A DNA stretch of 41,863 nucleotides. Origin: Sideroxydans sp. Its GTDB lineage: Bacteria > Pseudomonadota > Gammaproteobacteria > Burkholderiales > Gallionellaceae. Where the stretch lies: contig DAIDAJ010000070.1 in NCBI GenBank assembly GCA_027310665.1, positions 1 to 41,863 of the forward strand, in the 5' to 3' direction. Every line of letters begins with the position of its first letter. Within the stretch, counting starts at the first letter, position 1. The notes under the pieces are model-generated. The model was given only the letters and a program-made list of their open reading frames with translations. It searched no databases and had not been told where the DNA came from. Positions 24,687-35,303 of the stretch are shown piece by piece. The translations under genes were made by a program, and so were the position numbers.

Positions 24687-25946
24687 ATGTATTTCGGGCA
24701 GATTCGTATCCTGTGCGTCTTGTGCGCCTTAGTCCTTGCTGGCTGCACCACGCCTGTCAGCACCAATATCAAGCCTTCTGCAGAGCATGTCGCCAAATAC
24801 AGCGACATGTCCGACCTTAACGTCGTGGCCACGCTGGAAAAGAATGTGAACGATGCCAGGAAGGCCAACATGCCATTCCTGGCGCCGAGCTATTTCCGCG
24901 AAGCCTCGCAAGTCCTGAGCGAAAGCCAGAGCGCGCTGGGCAATAAATCCAGGGACGTGCTCGTGAGCAACGCAGCCAAAGCCGATGCGATACTGGAAAA
25001 GGGACGGGGCATAATGGCCATCGTGCAGTACCGCTTTGCCAAGGAGCTGGAATATAAGGCGCAGCTGGATGAACACGACGCGCCCAGACTGCTGCCCAGG
25101 GAATATGACAAAGTGATCGGCGATCTTTCCGGGCTGATCGGCAAAGTCGAACGCGAACAGCCGGAGAATATCGACAGGGAAAAGGCGGCTTTGCTCCAGT
25201 CGATGCTCGATCTGGTGATCAAGACCATCCAGGAAGGCGCACTGCATGAAAGCGAGCTCATCAATGCAGACAACAAGATGAAGAACGCGGACAGGCAGGC
25301 ACCGGTGACTTATGCCCAAGCACTGCGCGTGTACCAGGATGCCAAGAGCCAGATCGCGGCCGCGCATCACGACAAGGAACTGGTACAGCGTCTGGGTGCC
25401 GAAGCGACGTTTGCCGCGCGCCACGCACAACAAGTCAACGACCGGGTCGCCCTGTTGCAGGCGCAACTGAAGATCAGTGCCGCCAGCGTCACTTCGATGG
25501 GCGGCGCGATGAGCAGCGGCGGGGTCCAGGAGAATGTGCAACCGGAAGGGAAGGCGTCAGTCGCTGAACGAGTCACCCTTGAAAAGATCGTTCTGCAGGA
25601 AGAAGACCAGCTGCGGAGCATCTCAAGCGCACTGAAACTCAAAGACCTGCGAGATCTGCCGCTGGACAAGCAAGTGGAGGAAATCAAGCGCGCTGCTGGC
25701 GATGCCGTTAACCAGCCAAACGGAGCAGCGGCAATCCAGGATTACGAAGAGCGCCTGAAAGCCGCCAACAATGGCATCCAGCAGGGAGTGGCCGAACTGG
25801 AACAGAAAGACAGGCAACTGGCAGAGAAAGATGATCTGCTATCCAGGAAAGACAAGCAGCTGGCAGATAAGGATAAACAGTTGACCGAGAAAGACTCGCA
25901 GATCAAGACGCTGAAGAAGAAGCTGCAAACCATGAAGCTGCTGTGA
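24687..25946 (+). CDS. Lipoprotein with C-terminal heptad coiled coil
   Basis: 419 aa. Signal peptide with lipobox VLAGC, acylation at C20, so it is an outer- or inner-membrane lipoprotein facing the periplasm. The mature protein is mostly helical, with a DUF4398-like N-terminal part (helical, Ala/Lys/Glu-rich; tentative). The last 50 residues are a strikingly regular heptad series with the unit LxxKDKQ repeated five times, ending KTLKKKLQTM, a textbook coiled coil likely to reach across or oligomerise in the periplasm. ATG 24687 follows GGAGCAAAAA; the longer frame from 24645 would bury the signal peptide. Role unknown; envelope structure is a guess. Confidence 0.85.
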   Translation: MYFGQIRILCVLCALVLAGCTTPVSTNIKPSAEHVAKYSDMSDLNVVATLEKNVNDARKANMPFLAPSYFREASQVLSESQSALGNKSRDVLVSNAAKADAILEKGRGIMAIVQYRFAKELEYKAQLDEHDAPRLLPREYDKVIGDLSGLIGKVEREQPENIDREKAALLQSMLDLVIKTIQEGALHESELINADNKMKNADRQAPVTYAQALRVYQDAKSQIAAAHHDKELVQRLGAEATFAARHAQQVNDRVALLQAQLKISAASVTSMGGAMSSGGVQENVQPEGKASVAERVTLEKIVLQEEDQLRSISSALKLKDLRDLPLDKQVEEIKRAAGDAVNQPNGAAAIQDYEERLKAANNGIQQGVAELEQKDRQLAEKDDLLSRKDKQLADKDKQLTEKDSQIKTLKKKLQTMKLL

Positions 25947-26003
25947 ACTCCGGCATGCCGTAAAGCTTTAAAGCTAGAAAAAAGGCGGACTTCGCTGGAA
26001 CAG

Positions 26004-26465
26004 TCAGGATTGTGCCGGTTTCACCGCGATCTTGAATATCACTTTGCGGATTTCCCCTTTGCCCACCAGCGGCGCATGGGCATCTTCCGGAAAGAAGATG
26101 CAGAAGTGATCCGGCGGTACGGCGATCCACGATGCCGCCGCATCGTGGAAGAAACGGATATCCCTTTCCATGCTGTGCTCGCTCACTGGATTGTGGCAAT
26201 CGGCCAGCGGCTTCCAGCCCATCTCCTCTGATCCGTCCAGCACCATCTGGATATCGATGTAACGTCGGTGCGCCTCCAGCTTTGCCATCTCGCGCGTCTT
26301 GCCCGGCAGGTGTTCCACGATGGCGATCAGGTCTTCGCCGAGAATGTGGTAACGCCCGGGTGCGAGATTGAACAAGTCGGTATCGCGGATATAGTCGAAC
26401 GCGCGCGGGAACAGCGGGTGCAGTGCGGCGTAGCGGTCGGATTGTGTGAGGTTGGAGAAGATCAT
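26004..26465 (-). CDS. YhcH/YjgK/YiaL family protein (DUF386)
   Basis: 153 aa single cupin-like domain. Family signatures include EAHRRYIDIQMVLDG, with the metal-binding region, and FFPEDAHAPLVG near the C-terminus, followed by KVIFKI. Members are linked to sialic acid and other sugar acid metabolism (anomerase-like), but substrate here is unknown. ATG 26465 has AAGGA about 9 nt upstream and lies 21 bp after the trhP stop, so it is probably co-transcribed with trhP. Confidence 0.88.
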   Translation of the reverse strand: MIFSNLTQSDRYAALHPLFPRAFDYIRDTDLFNLAPGRYHILGEDLIAIVEHLPGKTREMAKLEAHRRYIDIQMVLDGSEEMGWKPLADCHNPVSEHSMERDIRFFHDAAASWIAVPPDHFCIFFPEDAHAPLVGKGEIRKVIFKIAVKPAQS

Positions 26466-26486
26466 CGATGGATTCCTTATTTCAGC

Positions 26487-27824
26487 CTAGATGAAACGTG
26501 CCACCATTCCTTTTGTCATCTCACCCTTTAACGGTATCTGAACGCGATGCCCGCTGCCGGGTGCGACAGTGACTGTTTCACCTTCAAGGTTGTGCATTTC
26601 GGTGAGCTGGATGATGTGGTTGCCGGAAGGGTGGATGATCTCCAGCTTGTCGCCCACTGAAAATCTGTTCTTGACGTCGATCTCGGCCACGCCATTCGCG
26701 CATGCCACGATGTCGCCGACATATTGCTGGCGGAAACTCTCGGAGTGGCCGCGCATGTAGTTCTGCTGTTCGTGCGTGTGGTGACGCTCATAGAAGCCGT
26801 CGGTATAGCCGCGGCTCGCCAGCGCATCCAGCGCGCCCAGCAGTTCCAGGTTGAACGGTCTTCCCTTGACGGCGTCGTCGATGGCTTGGCGATACACCTG
26901 TGCGGTGCGTGCCACGTAGTAGATGGATTTCGTGCGTCCTTCCACCTTGAGCGAATCGATGCCGATCTTCGCCAGGCGTGCGACATGCTCTACCGCGCGC
27001 AGGTCCTTGGAGTTCATGATGTAGGTGCCGTGTTCGTCTTCCAGCACCGGCATCAGTTCGTCCGGATGATCCTTGCGCGAGATGACATAGACCTTGTCCG
27101 CTTCAGGATGACGCGGTTGAGAACCGCAGTCGGACAGCGGGCTTTCGCTCAGCGCCTTGTCGAAATCGAAATCTATCTTCTGGATATCGCCGGTGCCATC
27201 CTCGGCGGCACTGTCCACCTTGTAATCCCAGCGGCAGGAGTTGGTGCAGGTGCCCTGGTTGGCGTCGCGGTGGTTGAAGTAGCCGGACAGCAGGCAACGG
27301 CCGGAATAGGCGATGCACAGCGCGCCATGCACGAACACTTCCAGTTCCATGTCCGGGCATTGCTGGCGGATCTCCTCGATCTCGTCCAGCGACAGCTCGC
27401 GCGACAGGATCACGCGGGTAAGCCCGAGCGATTTCCAGAATTTCACCGCCGCGTAATTGACGGTGTTGGCCTGTACCGACAGGTGGATCGGGATCTCCGG
27501 CCAACGCTCGCGCACCATGGCGATCAGGCCGGGGTCGGCCATGATCAGGGCGTCCGGCTGCATCTCGATCACCGGCTGCATGTCCGCCATATAGGTCTTC
27601 ACCTTGGCGTTGTGCGGCATCAGGTTGCTGGCGACGAACAGTTTCTTGCCCAGTGCATGCGCTTCCCGGATGCCGATATCCAGCTCTTCCAGCCGGAATT
27701 CGTTGTTGCGTGCACGCAGGGAATAGCGCGGCTGCCCCGCGTATACGGCATCCGCACCGAAGGCATAGGCGGTGCGCATCTTTTCGAGCGTGCCGGCGGG
27801 AAGTAGAAGTTCGGGTGATTTCAT
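26487..27824 (-). CDS. trhP: Peptidase U32 family tRNA hydroxylation protein (TrhP/YegQ)
   Basis: Family members make 5-hydroxyuridine at tRNA position 34 using prephenate; despite the U32 name they are not general proteases. 445 aa. N-terminal ELLLPAGTLEKMRTAYAFGADAVYAG is the U32 opening. Conserved cysteines C170, C177, C193 and C197 lie in the region VHGALCIAYSGRCLLS...CTNSCRW, and VEGRTKSIYYVA follows. The C-terminal beta-barrel (about 360-445) is present, so this is the long YegQ type. ATG 27824 has a GGGGGAACC ribosome site. Leads the yhcH-like gene; preceded by a dispersed repeat. Confidence 0.93.
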   Translation of the reverse strand: MKSPELLLPAGTLEKMRTAYAFGADAVYAGQPRYSLRARNNEFRLEELDIGIREAHALGKKLFVASNLMPHNAKVKTYMADMQPVIEMQPDALIMADPGLIAMVRERWPEIPIHLSVQANTVNYAAVKFWKSLGLTRVILSRELSLDEIEEIRQQCPDMELEVFVHGALCIAYSGRCLLSGYFNHRDANQGTCTNSCRWDYKVDSAAEDGTGDIQKIDFDFDKALSESPLSDCGSQPRHPEADKVYVISRKDHPDELMPVLEDEHGTYIMNSKDLRAVEHVARLAKIGIDSLKVEGRTKSIYYVARTAQVYRQAIDDAVKGRPFNLELLGALDALASRGYTDGFYERHHTHEQQNYMRGHSESFRQQYVGDIVACANGVAEIDVKNRFSVGDKLEIIHPSGNHIIQLTEMHNLEGETVTVAPGSGHRVQIPLKGEMTKGMVARFI

Positions 27825-27832
27825 CGGTGGTT

Positions 27833-27880
27833 CCCCCTCCCTAGCCCTCCCCCGGTGGGAGAGGGGAAAGGTTGGGAGAA
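27833..27880. repeat. Dispersed CCCTCCC/GGGAGAGGGG repeat, intergenic copy
   Basis: CCCTCCCCC and GGTGGGAGAGGGG form an imperfect inverted repeat with flanking CCCTCCCTAG and AAAGGTTGGGAG. Same family as the in-frame copy inside hsdM at 4621-4658. Sits between metF and trhP, where it could act as an mRNA-stabilising hairpin. Confidence 0.65.
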
Positions 27881-27890
27881 ATCAGAAAAG

Positions 27891-28730
27891 TTAACGGTAA
27901 CCCAGACGCTTCAGGATTTCCAGCGAAGCGCTGGCCTGGTTCAGTGTGTAGAAATGCAAGCCGGGCGCGCCGCCTGCAATGAGTTTCTCGCATAGCTGCG
28001 TGACGACATCGAGCCCGAAGTTCTGTACCGACTCCACATCGTCGCCATAACCTTCCATCGTCTTGCGCATCCAGCGCGGGATCTCGGCCCCGCATGCATC
28101 GGAGAAACGTGCAAGTTGCGAGAAGCGCGTGATGGGCATGATGCCCGGCACGATGGGTACCATGACGCCAAGCTTGCGGCATTCGTCGACGAAACGGAAA
28201 TAGCCGTCCGTGTTGTAAAAGTATTGCGTGATGGCCGAATTCGCTCCCGCATTGATCTTGCGCTTGAAGTTGAGCATGTCCTCGCGCGCGGAATTCGCCT
28301 GCGGGTGGAACTCGGGGTAGGCGGCGACCTCGATGTGGAAATGTTCGCCGGTCTGCGCGCGGATGAACGACACCAGCTCGTTGGCATATTGAAACTCGCC
28401 GATGCTCGCCATGCCGGAAGGCAGGTCGCCGCGCAATGCAACGATGCGTTTGATGCCCATGTCCTTGTAGGCGAACAGCAGTGCGCGGACATTGTCGCGG
28501 GTGGAACCCACGCAGGACAAGTGCGGGGTCGCGCTGTGGCCTTCGGCGTGGATCTGCCTGATCGCTTCCAGCGTGCGATCCTGCGTGGAGCCGCCCGCGC
28601 CGAAGGTGACGGAAAAGAATTCCGGCTTCATTGCCGCCAGACGCTGGCGTGCGGCACTCAGCTTTTCGATACCTTCCGGTGTTTGCGGCGGATAAAATTC
28701 AAAACTGATCGGTGTTGGTGGGTTTCCCAT
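27891..28730 (-). CDS. metF: 5,10-methylenetetrahydrofolate reductase
   Basis: Flavoenzyme that makes 5-methyl-THF for methionine synthesis, closing the methyl cycle with metK and ahcY upstream. 279 aa, normal for bacterial MetF. Catalytic Glu in ISFEFYPP (about 10), FSVTFGAGGSTQDRT, then VALRGD and ITQYFYN, all typical of the FAD-binding TIM barrel. ATG 28730 lies 32 bp inside the end of the upstream membrane-protein gene, so translation is coupled. Confidence 0.97.
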   Translation of the reverse strand: MGNPPTPISFEFYPPQTPEGIEKLSAARQRLAAMKPEFFSVTFGAGGSTQDRTLEAIRQIHAEGHSATPHLSCVGSTRDNVRALLFAYKDMGIKRIVALRGDLPSGMASIGEFQYANELVSFIRAQTGEHFHIEVAAYPEFHPQANSAREDMLNFKRKINAGANSAITQYFYNTDGYFRFVDECRKLGVMVPIVPGIMPITRFSQLARFSDACGAEIPRWMRKTMEGYGDDVESVQNFGLDVVTQLCEKLIAGGAPGLHFYTLNQASASLEILKRLGYR

Positions 28731-29088
28731 TTTTTCTCACAAGTAGTTGTGCGGCAGCTGAACTCAGCGCCCAGGAAAAGATGCTGTACAGGACCGCGCC
28801 GAATACGCCGGACCAGAAGCTCTCGACCACGAATCCGCGCAGGATGGACCCCGCGAACCAGAACATCAGCCCGTTGATGACGAAAATGAACAGCCCCAGC
28901 GTGAGCAGGGTGACCGGCAAGGTCAGCACCAGGAAGATCGGGCGGATGGGCGTGTTGACGAGGCCGAGGATAAAGGCCGCGATGAACGCTTCCGTGAAGC
29001 CGTCGACGTGGATGCCGGGCACGAAGTTCGCCACCGCCACCAGTGCGAGGGCGTTCAGGGTCCAGATAAGCAGCAGTCGTAGCAGCAT
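28699..29088 (-). CDS. DUF360/YvlD-type small membrane protein (annotated 'phage holin family')
   Basis: 129 aa with four membrane helices: LLLIWTLNALALVAVANFV, TEAFIAAFILGLVNTPIRPIF, FLVLTLPVTLLTLGLFIFVING and the final SGVFGAVLYSIFSWALSSAA. The NTPIRPI..LTLPVTLLTLGLF signature marks the YvlD/DUF360 family. Function unknown despite the holin-like label. ATG 29088 is chosen (TTG 29103 is an alternative). Lies between ahcY and metF in the methyl-cycle operon, overlapping metF by 32 bp. Confidence 0.9.
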   Translation of the reverse strand: MLLRLLLIWTLNALALVAVANFVPGIHVDGFTEAFIAAFILGLVNTPIRPIFLVLTLPVTLLTLGLFIFVINGLMFWFAGSILRGFVVESFWSGVFGAVLYSIFSWALSSAAAQLLVRKNGKPTNTDQF

Positions 29089-29110
29089 CTTTTTCTTTGA
29101 CAAGTTAAGA

Positions 29111-29133
29111 GGGGCGAACCTGACGTCCGCCCC
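29111..29133 (-). terminator. Weak hairpin between ahcY and the DUF360 gene
   Basis: On the minus strand GGGGCG and CGCCCC pair around an 11-nt loop, then CTCTTAACTT. The loop is long and the T-tract poor, so at best this is an attenuator or mRNA-processing hairpin. Confidence 0.25.
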
Positions 29134-29159
29134 CGGTCATCATACCCGCAACAGGCAGC

Positions 29160-30584
<1,425 letters not shown>

Positions 30585-30616
30585 TTTTGCTCCATTCATC
30601 TGATAAGTTAATGAAT

Positions 30617-30699
30617 GGGCGCCGTTGCTACGGTTGAGCCATCCTCACCGAGCCTGACAGATTCACCTTGCGGTGACTGCTGCAGCGCCCCTCGGCGGG
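30617..30699 (-). promoter_or_regulatory. S-adenosylhomocysteine (SAH) riboswitch
   Basis: Read on the minus strand the leader of ahcY contains CCGAGGGGCGCTGC (from 30696), a small hairpin arm, CAGGCTCGG (to 30648) and AACGGCGCCC (to 30617). CCGAG (30695-30691) pairs with CTCGG (30652-30648) to form P1. GGGCGC (30690-30685) is complementary to GCGCCC (30622-30617), the expected pseudoknot. These are the conserved features of the SAH aptamer, which acts as an ON switch upstream of ahcY. It ends 32 nt before the ahcY start. Confidence 0.9.
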
Positions 30700-30713
30700 A
30701 TGGGTGTTACGAA

Positions 30714-31877
30714 TTACAGTCCTGCGTCAGCCCTCAGAGCCGCGGCCTTGTCAGTGGCCTCCCACTTGAACTCAGGTTCTTCACGACCGAAGTGGCCGTA
30801 GGCGGCCGTCTTCTGGTAGATCGGACGCAGCAGGTCGAGCATCTGCACGATGCCTTTCGGACGCAGGTCGAAATGCTTCTGCACCAGTTCGGCGATCTTC
30901 TCGTCCGAGACCTTGCCGGTGCCGTAGGTGGTGACCATCACGCTGGTGGGACGTGCCACGCCGATCGCGTAGGAGATCTGGATCAGGCACTTGTCGGCCA
31001 GGCCGGCGGCGACGATGTTCTTTGCCACATAACGTCCGGCGTAAGCTGCGGAGCGGTCGACCTTGGAAGGATCCTTGCCGGAGAACGCGCCGCCGCCGTG
31101 CGGGGCTGCGCCGCCGTAAGTGTCTACGATGATCTTGCGGCCGGTCAGGCCGCAGTCGCCTTGCGGGCCGCCGACGACGAAACGACCGGTCGGGTTGACC
31201 AGATATTTGATCTCGCCCTTGATCAGTTCCTTGGGCAGCACCGGCTTGATGATCTCTTCAATGGCGGCTTCGCGGATCGCTTCCAGCGTCATTTCCGGCG
31301 CGTGCTGGGTGGACAGCACCACGGTGTCGATGCAATACGGTTTGCCGTCGACATATTTGATGGTGACTTGCGATTTCGCATCCGGGCGCAGCCATTTCAG
31401 GCGGCCGTCGTGGCGCAGTTGCGCCTGGCGTTCGACGATGCGGTGCGACAGGTAGATCGGCAGCGGCATCAGCACGTCGGTCTCGCGGCAGGCGTAGCCG
31501 AACATCAGGCCCTGGTCGCCGGCGCCCTGGTCGAGGCCGTCGTCGTAGGCCTTGTTCACGCCCTGGGCGATGTCCGGGCTCTGCTTGTCGTAGGCGACCA
31601 GCACGGCGCAACCCTTGTAGTCGATGCCGTATTCGGTATTGTCATAGCCGATGCGCTTGATGGTGTCGCGCGCGACCTGGATGTAATCCACGTTGGCGGA
31701 TGTGGTGATCTCGCCTGCCAGAACGACCAGTCCGGTGTTGCACAGCGTCTCGGCAGCGATGCGCGAATGCTTGTCCTGCGCTAGAATCGCATCCACGATG
31801 GCATCGGAAATCTGGTCTGCTACCTTGTCCGGATGGCCCTCGGACACGGATTCGGATGTAAAGAAGTATTCGCTCAT
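30714..31877 (-). CDS. metK: S-adenosylmethionine synthase
   Basis: Makes SAM from methionine and ATP. 387 aa, normal length. N-terminal [21 protein letters not shown] with the ATP-binding His, [12 protein letters not shown], the catalytic loop of the central domain, and [19 protein letters not shown] near the C-terminus, all intact. ATG 31877 has GGAGAG 3-8 nt upstream. First gene of the minus-strand methyl-cycle operon; the SAH riboswitch follows it, so ahcY and metF have an extra layer of control. A TATACT box lies on the minus strand at 31922-31917. Confidence 0.98.
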   Translation of the reverse strand: MSEYFFTSESVSEGHPDKVADQISDAIVDAILAQDKHSRIAAETLCNTGLVVLAGEITTSANVDYIQVARDTIKRIGYDNTEYGIDYKGCAVLVAYDKQSPDIAQGVNKAYDDGLDQGAGDQGLMFGYACRETDVLMPLPIYLSHRIVERQAQLRHDGRLKWLRPDAKSQVTIKYVDGKPYCIDTVVLSTQHAPEMTLEAIREAAIEEIIKPVLPKELIKGEIKYLVNPTGRFVVGGPQGDCGLTGRKIIVDTYGGAAPHGGGAFSGKDPSKVDRSAAYAGRYVAKNIVAAGLADKCLIQISYAIGVARPTSVMVTTYGTGKVSDEKIAELVQKHFDLRPKGIVQMLDLLRPIYQKTAAYGHFGREEPEFKWEATDKAAALRADAGL

Positions 31878-31961
31878 GGCTCTCCGATTGCTGTTTCAAT
31901 AGTTAAATGGGCGCGCAGTATACCAAATCCCCGCCTTTTCGATTTAATAGGTTCTTCTTGG

Positions 31962-32822
31962 ATGATTATTCTGTTTGATGTCTTAGCGCGCCTGCCCTTG
32001 TCGGTACTGCACCGGATCGGCGCGCTGCTGGGCTGGGTGGCTTATCTGTCGTCGGGGCGTTATGCGGCACGCTTGCGCGAGAACCTGCGGCATGCCGGCG
32101 TGGCACATTCGGAGGGCGAGTTCCGCAAGCTGTTGCGGGCCAACGTGCGGGAGGCGGGCAAGGGCGTGATGGAACTGCCCTGGGTGTGGCGGCGTCCGCT
32201 GGAAGAAGTGCTTACCGGCGTCACGCAATGCCATGGCTGGGAGCATGTCGAAGCGGCGCTGGCGCAGGGCAAGGGCGTGATCGCCTTGACGCCGCATCTG
32301 GGCTGCTTCGAGATCATCAGCCTGTTCATCGCCTCGCGCCAGCCGATCACCACCATGTACCGCCCGCCGCGGTGGCAATTCCTCGACCAGCTCATGCTTG
32401 AAGGCCGCAAGCGCGGACAGACGAAACTGGCGCCGACCGACCTGGGCGGCGTACGCCAGTTGCTCAAGACGCTCAAGCAAGGCGGCATCATCGGCGTGCT
32501 GCCGGACCAGGTACCGGGCAATGGCGAAGGCGAGTGGGTGCCATTCTTCGGGCGTCCCGCTTACACCATGACGCTGATTGCGCGGCTCATCCAATCCAGC
32601 GGTGCAGCGGTGGTGATGTGCAACAGCGAGCGCTTGCCGCATGGCGAAGGCTACTCCCTGCATTTCGTTCCCCTGGCCATCGATACGGCCAATTCCATTC
32701 CCGGACAGATCAACGCAGCGTTGGAAAAAGTGATACGCACCTACCCGGAACAATACCTGTGGAGCTATAACCGTTACAAGGTTCCGCGCGGCGCGCTGCC
32801 GCCGGAAGCGGCCAGGGACTGA
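31962..32822 (+). CDS. LpxL/HtrB-family lysophospholipid/lipid A acyltransferase (first copy)
   Basis: Inner-membrane acyltransferase that adds a secondary acyl chain to lipid A precursors. 286 aa. N-terminal membrane anchor (MIILFDVLARLPLSVLHRIGALLGW). The active-site H-x4-D/E motif appears as H112-LGCF-E117. GVLPDQVPGNGEGEWVPFFG is the conserved downstream motif. Most LpxL proteins have His-x4-Asp; Glu is an accepted variant. ATG 31962 is chosen because the longer frame runs into metK's start on the other strand. Two bases separate it from a second homologue. Divergent from metK. Confidence 0.9.
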   Translation: MIILFDVLARLPLSVLHRIGALLGWVAYLSSGRYAARLRENLRHAGVAHSEGEFRKLLRANVREAGKGVMELPWVWRRPLEEVLTGVTQCHGWEHVEAALAQGKGVIALTPHLGCFEIISLFIASRQPITTMYRPPRWQFLDQLMLEGRKRGQTKLAPTDLGGVRQLLKTLKQGGIIGVLPDQVPGNGEGEWVPFFGRPAYTMTLIARLIQSSGAAVVMCNSERLPHGEGYSLHFVPLAIDTANSIPGQINAALEKVIRTYPEQYLWSYNRYKVPRGALPPEAARD

Positions 32823-32824
32823 CG

Positions 32825-33694
32825 ATGCTGACACGCCTTGGGGTTTTCGTATTCTGGCTGATTCATTTTTTGCCTTTCCGCGTTATCGTTGCCATCGGCA
32901 ACGGACTCGGGATACTGCTCTATCCATTGGCCGGCGAACGTCGCCGGGTGGGCATGATCAACCTGAAGCTGTGTTTTCCCGAGATGACCGACGAAGATCG
33001 CAAGAAACTCGTTCGCGACCACTTCAAGATGTTTTGCCGCGGCTTGGTCGAGCGCAGCATTCTGTGGTGGGCCAGCGCGGAGCGAATCAACGGACTGATT
33101 CGCGTCGAGGGCCTTGAGCATTTCGAGGCGATCAAGGGTGGGGCCGCGATCTTTCTGGTGCCGCATTTTGTCGGGATGGATACGGCCGGACAGTGGATCG
33201 CGCAGCAGATCGATGCTGTGAGCATGTACGCAAACCAGAAAAATCAATTTCTGACGGAGTTGCTGCTAAAGAAACGAGCCCGTTTCGGCAATCAGGGGCT
33301 CTATTCGCGCCAGCAGGGGCTGCGCCCGATCATCAAAGCCATGCGGGAAGGCAAGGCGTTCTTCTACCTGCCGGATCAGGATCAAGGCATCAAGGACGGG
33401 GCTTTCGTTCCTTTCTTCGGTGTACCTGCCGCTACCATGACGTCGGTGTCGCGCATCGCCCAGATGACGGGGGCGAAAGTCGTGCCCAGCATCGTGCGCG
33501 TGTTGCCCGGTGCCGCGGGTTATGTGCTGACTTTCTATCCCGCATGGGAAGATTTCCCGAGCGGCGACGACATTGCCGATGCGCGTCGCATGAATGCCTT
33601 CATCGAAGACCGGGTACGCGAGATGCCTGAACAATATTTCTGGTTGCACAAGCGCTTCAAGACTCGCCCCGAGGGTGAGGCAAAGCTTTATTGA
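32825..33694 (+). CDS. LpxL/HtrB-family lipid A acyltransferase (second copy)
   Basis: 289 aa, paralogous to the gene before it. Membrane anchor at about 5-35, active-site motif H114-FVGM-D119, and the motif YLPDQDQGIKDGAFVPFFG. The presence of two different H-x4 acidic residues (Glu in the first, Asp in the second) suggests that the pair adds different acyl chains or acts at different positions. Two-base spacing from the first copy makes an operon. Confidence 0.93.
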   Translation: MLTRLGVFVFWLIHFLPFRVIVAIGNGLGILLYPLAGERRRVGMINLKLCFPEMTDEDRKKLVRDHFKMFCRGLVERSILWWASAERINGLIRVEGLEHFEAIKGGAAIFLVPHFVGMDTAGQWIAQQIDAVSMYANQKNQFLTELLLKKRARFGNQGLYSRQQGLRPIIKAMREGKAFFYLPDQDQGIKDGAFVPFFGVPAATMTSVSRIAQMTGAKVVPSIVRVLPGAAGYVLTFYPAWEDFPSGDDIADARRMNAFIEDRVREMPEQYFWLHKRFKTRPEGEAKLY

Positions 33695-33720
33695 AGCTGC
33701 TGCGCTTGGCATAACTTTGT

Positions 33721-33815
33721 TGCTCAAGGACTCAAAATGCTCATTTACTCAAATGTAAACTCCGCTTTTTCGTCCTTTCGCGCCGCGTTCTGCCTGCGCT
33801 CGCGACGCCTCAATA
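33721..33815. repeat. Dispersed repeat related to 41506-41612
   Basis: Contains CTCATTTACTCAAATGTAAACTCCG followed by a T-rich, then GCGCC/GCTCGCGAC-rich segment (named by pieces under 20 bases: CTCATTTACTC, AATGTAAACTCCG). The copy after groEL has CTCATGTACTT, AATGTACATTCCG in the same order, and similar trailing sequence. Upstream of ubiD. Confidence 0.5.
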
Positions 33816-33837
33816 AAACTTTTGAAAGGTTCTACTG

Positions 33838-35301
33838 ATGAAATATCACGACCTGCGCGACTTCATCTCGCAACTGGAAAAGATCGGCGAACTCAGGCGC
33901 GTGACTGCGCCTGTCTCCACGCATCTGGAAATGACCGAGATCTGCGACCGCGTGCTGCGGGCGCAGGGACCGGCCGTGCTGTTCGAGAACGTTACCGGGC
34001 ACAGGATGCCGGTACTTGCGAATCTGTTCGGCACGCCGCGCCGAGTGGCGCTGGGCATGGGCGAGGAATCGACCGCGGCCTTGCGCGAAGTCGGCAAGCT
34101 GCTCGCCTACCTGAAAGAACCCGAGCCGCCGAAAGGCTTGAAAGATGCGTGGGAGAAATGGCCGATCCTGAAGCAGGTGCTCACCATGTCGCCCAAGGTA
34201 CTCTCTTCCGCGCCTTGCCAGGAAATCGTGTGGGAAGGCAACGATGTCGATCTTTCCAGGCTACCCATCCAGCACTGCTGGCCGGGCGACGTCGCGCCGC
34301 TGATCACCTGGGGCCTGGTCGTCACGCGTGGACCGAACAAACCGCGCCAGAATCTGGGCATCTACCGCCAGCAGGTCATCGCTCCCGATAAAGTCATCAT
34401 GCGGTGGCTGGCGCATCGTGGCGGCGCGCTGGATTTTCGCGACCATTGCGAAAAGAACCCGGGGCAGCCGTTCCCGGTGGCGGTGGTAATCGGCGCCGAT
34501 CCGGCGACCATCCTCGGCGCGGTCACGCCGGTGCCGGATTCGCTATCCGAATACCAGTTCGCCGGGTTGCTGCGTGGCAGCAAGACCGAACTGGTGAAGT
34601 GCATCGGCAGCGATCTGCAAGTACCCGCTTCCGCCGAGATTGTGCTGGAAGGCGTGATCCATCCGGGCGAGACCGCGCTGGAAGGGCCCTACGGCGACCA
34701 TACCGGTTACTACAACGAGCAGGACAAGTTCCCGGTATTCACCATCCAGCGCATCACCATGCGCGGCGACCCGATCTATCACTCTACTTACACCGGCAAG
34801 CCGCCCGATGAGCCGGCGATGCTGGGAGTCGCGCTGAACGAGGTGTTCGTGCCGCTGCTGCAAAAGCAATTTCCAGAGATCTCAGACTTCTACCTGCCGC
34901 CGGAAGGTTGCTCGTACCGCATGGCGGTGGTGAGCATCAAGAAGCAATATGCCGGTCATGCCAAACGTGTGATGTTCGGCATCTGGAGCTTTCTGCGCCA
35001 GTTCATGTACACCAAGTTCATCATCGTGGTGGACGACGACATCGACGTGCGCGAGTGGAAAGAAGTCATCTGGGCGATCACCACCCGCGTCGACCCGGTG
35101 CGCGACACCCTGCTGGTGGAGAACACGCCGATCGACTATCTCGATTTCGCCAGTCCGGTGTCGGGCCTCGGCGGCAAGATGGGCCTGGATGCCACCAATA
35201 AATGGCCGGGCGAGACCCAACGCGAATGGGGCACGCCTATCATGATGGATGCCGCGGTGAAGGCGAAGGTGGATGCGATGTGGGGCGAGTTGGGGCTGTA
35301 G
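33838..35301 (+). CDS. ubiD: UbiD-family 4-hydroxy-3-polyprenylbenzoate decarboxylase
   Basis: Prenyl-FMN-dependent decarboxylase of ubiquinone synthesis. 487 aa, as in E. coli UbiD. N-terminal [19 protein letters not shown], the metal/prFMN-binding region [10 protein letters not shown], and the catalytic segment [20 protein letters not shown] with its Glu/Asp residues. The C-terminal [17 protein letters not shown] and [11 protein letters not shown] are conserved. Ends 2 bp before the convergent dacB stop. Confidence 0.96.
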   Translation: MKYHDLRDFISQLEKIGELRRVTAPVSTHLEMTEICDRVLRAQGPAVLFENVTGHRMPVLANLFGTPRRVALGMGEESTAALREVGKLLAYLKEPEPPKGLKDAWEKWPILKQVLTMSPKVLSSAPCQEIVWEGNDVDLSRLPIQHCWPGDVAPLITWGLVVTRGPNKPRQNLGIYRQQVIAPDKVIMRWLAHRGGALDFRDHCEKNPGQPFPVAVVIGADPATILGAVTPVPDSLSEYQFAGLLRGSKTELVKCIGSDLQVPASAEIVLEGVIHPGETALEGPYGDHTGYYNEQDKFPVFTIQRITMRGDPIYHSTYTGKPPDEPAMLGVALNEVFVPLLQKQFPEISDFYLPPEGCSYRMAVVSIKKQYAGHAKRVMFGIWSFLRQFMYTKFIIVVDDDIDVREWKEVIWAITTRVDPVRDTLLVENTPIDYLDFASPVSGLGGKMGLDATNKWPGETQREWGTPIMMDAAVKAKVDAMWGELGL

Positions 35302-35303
35302 AT

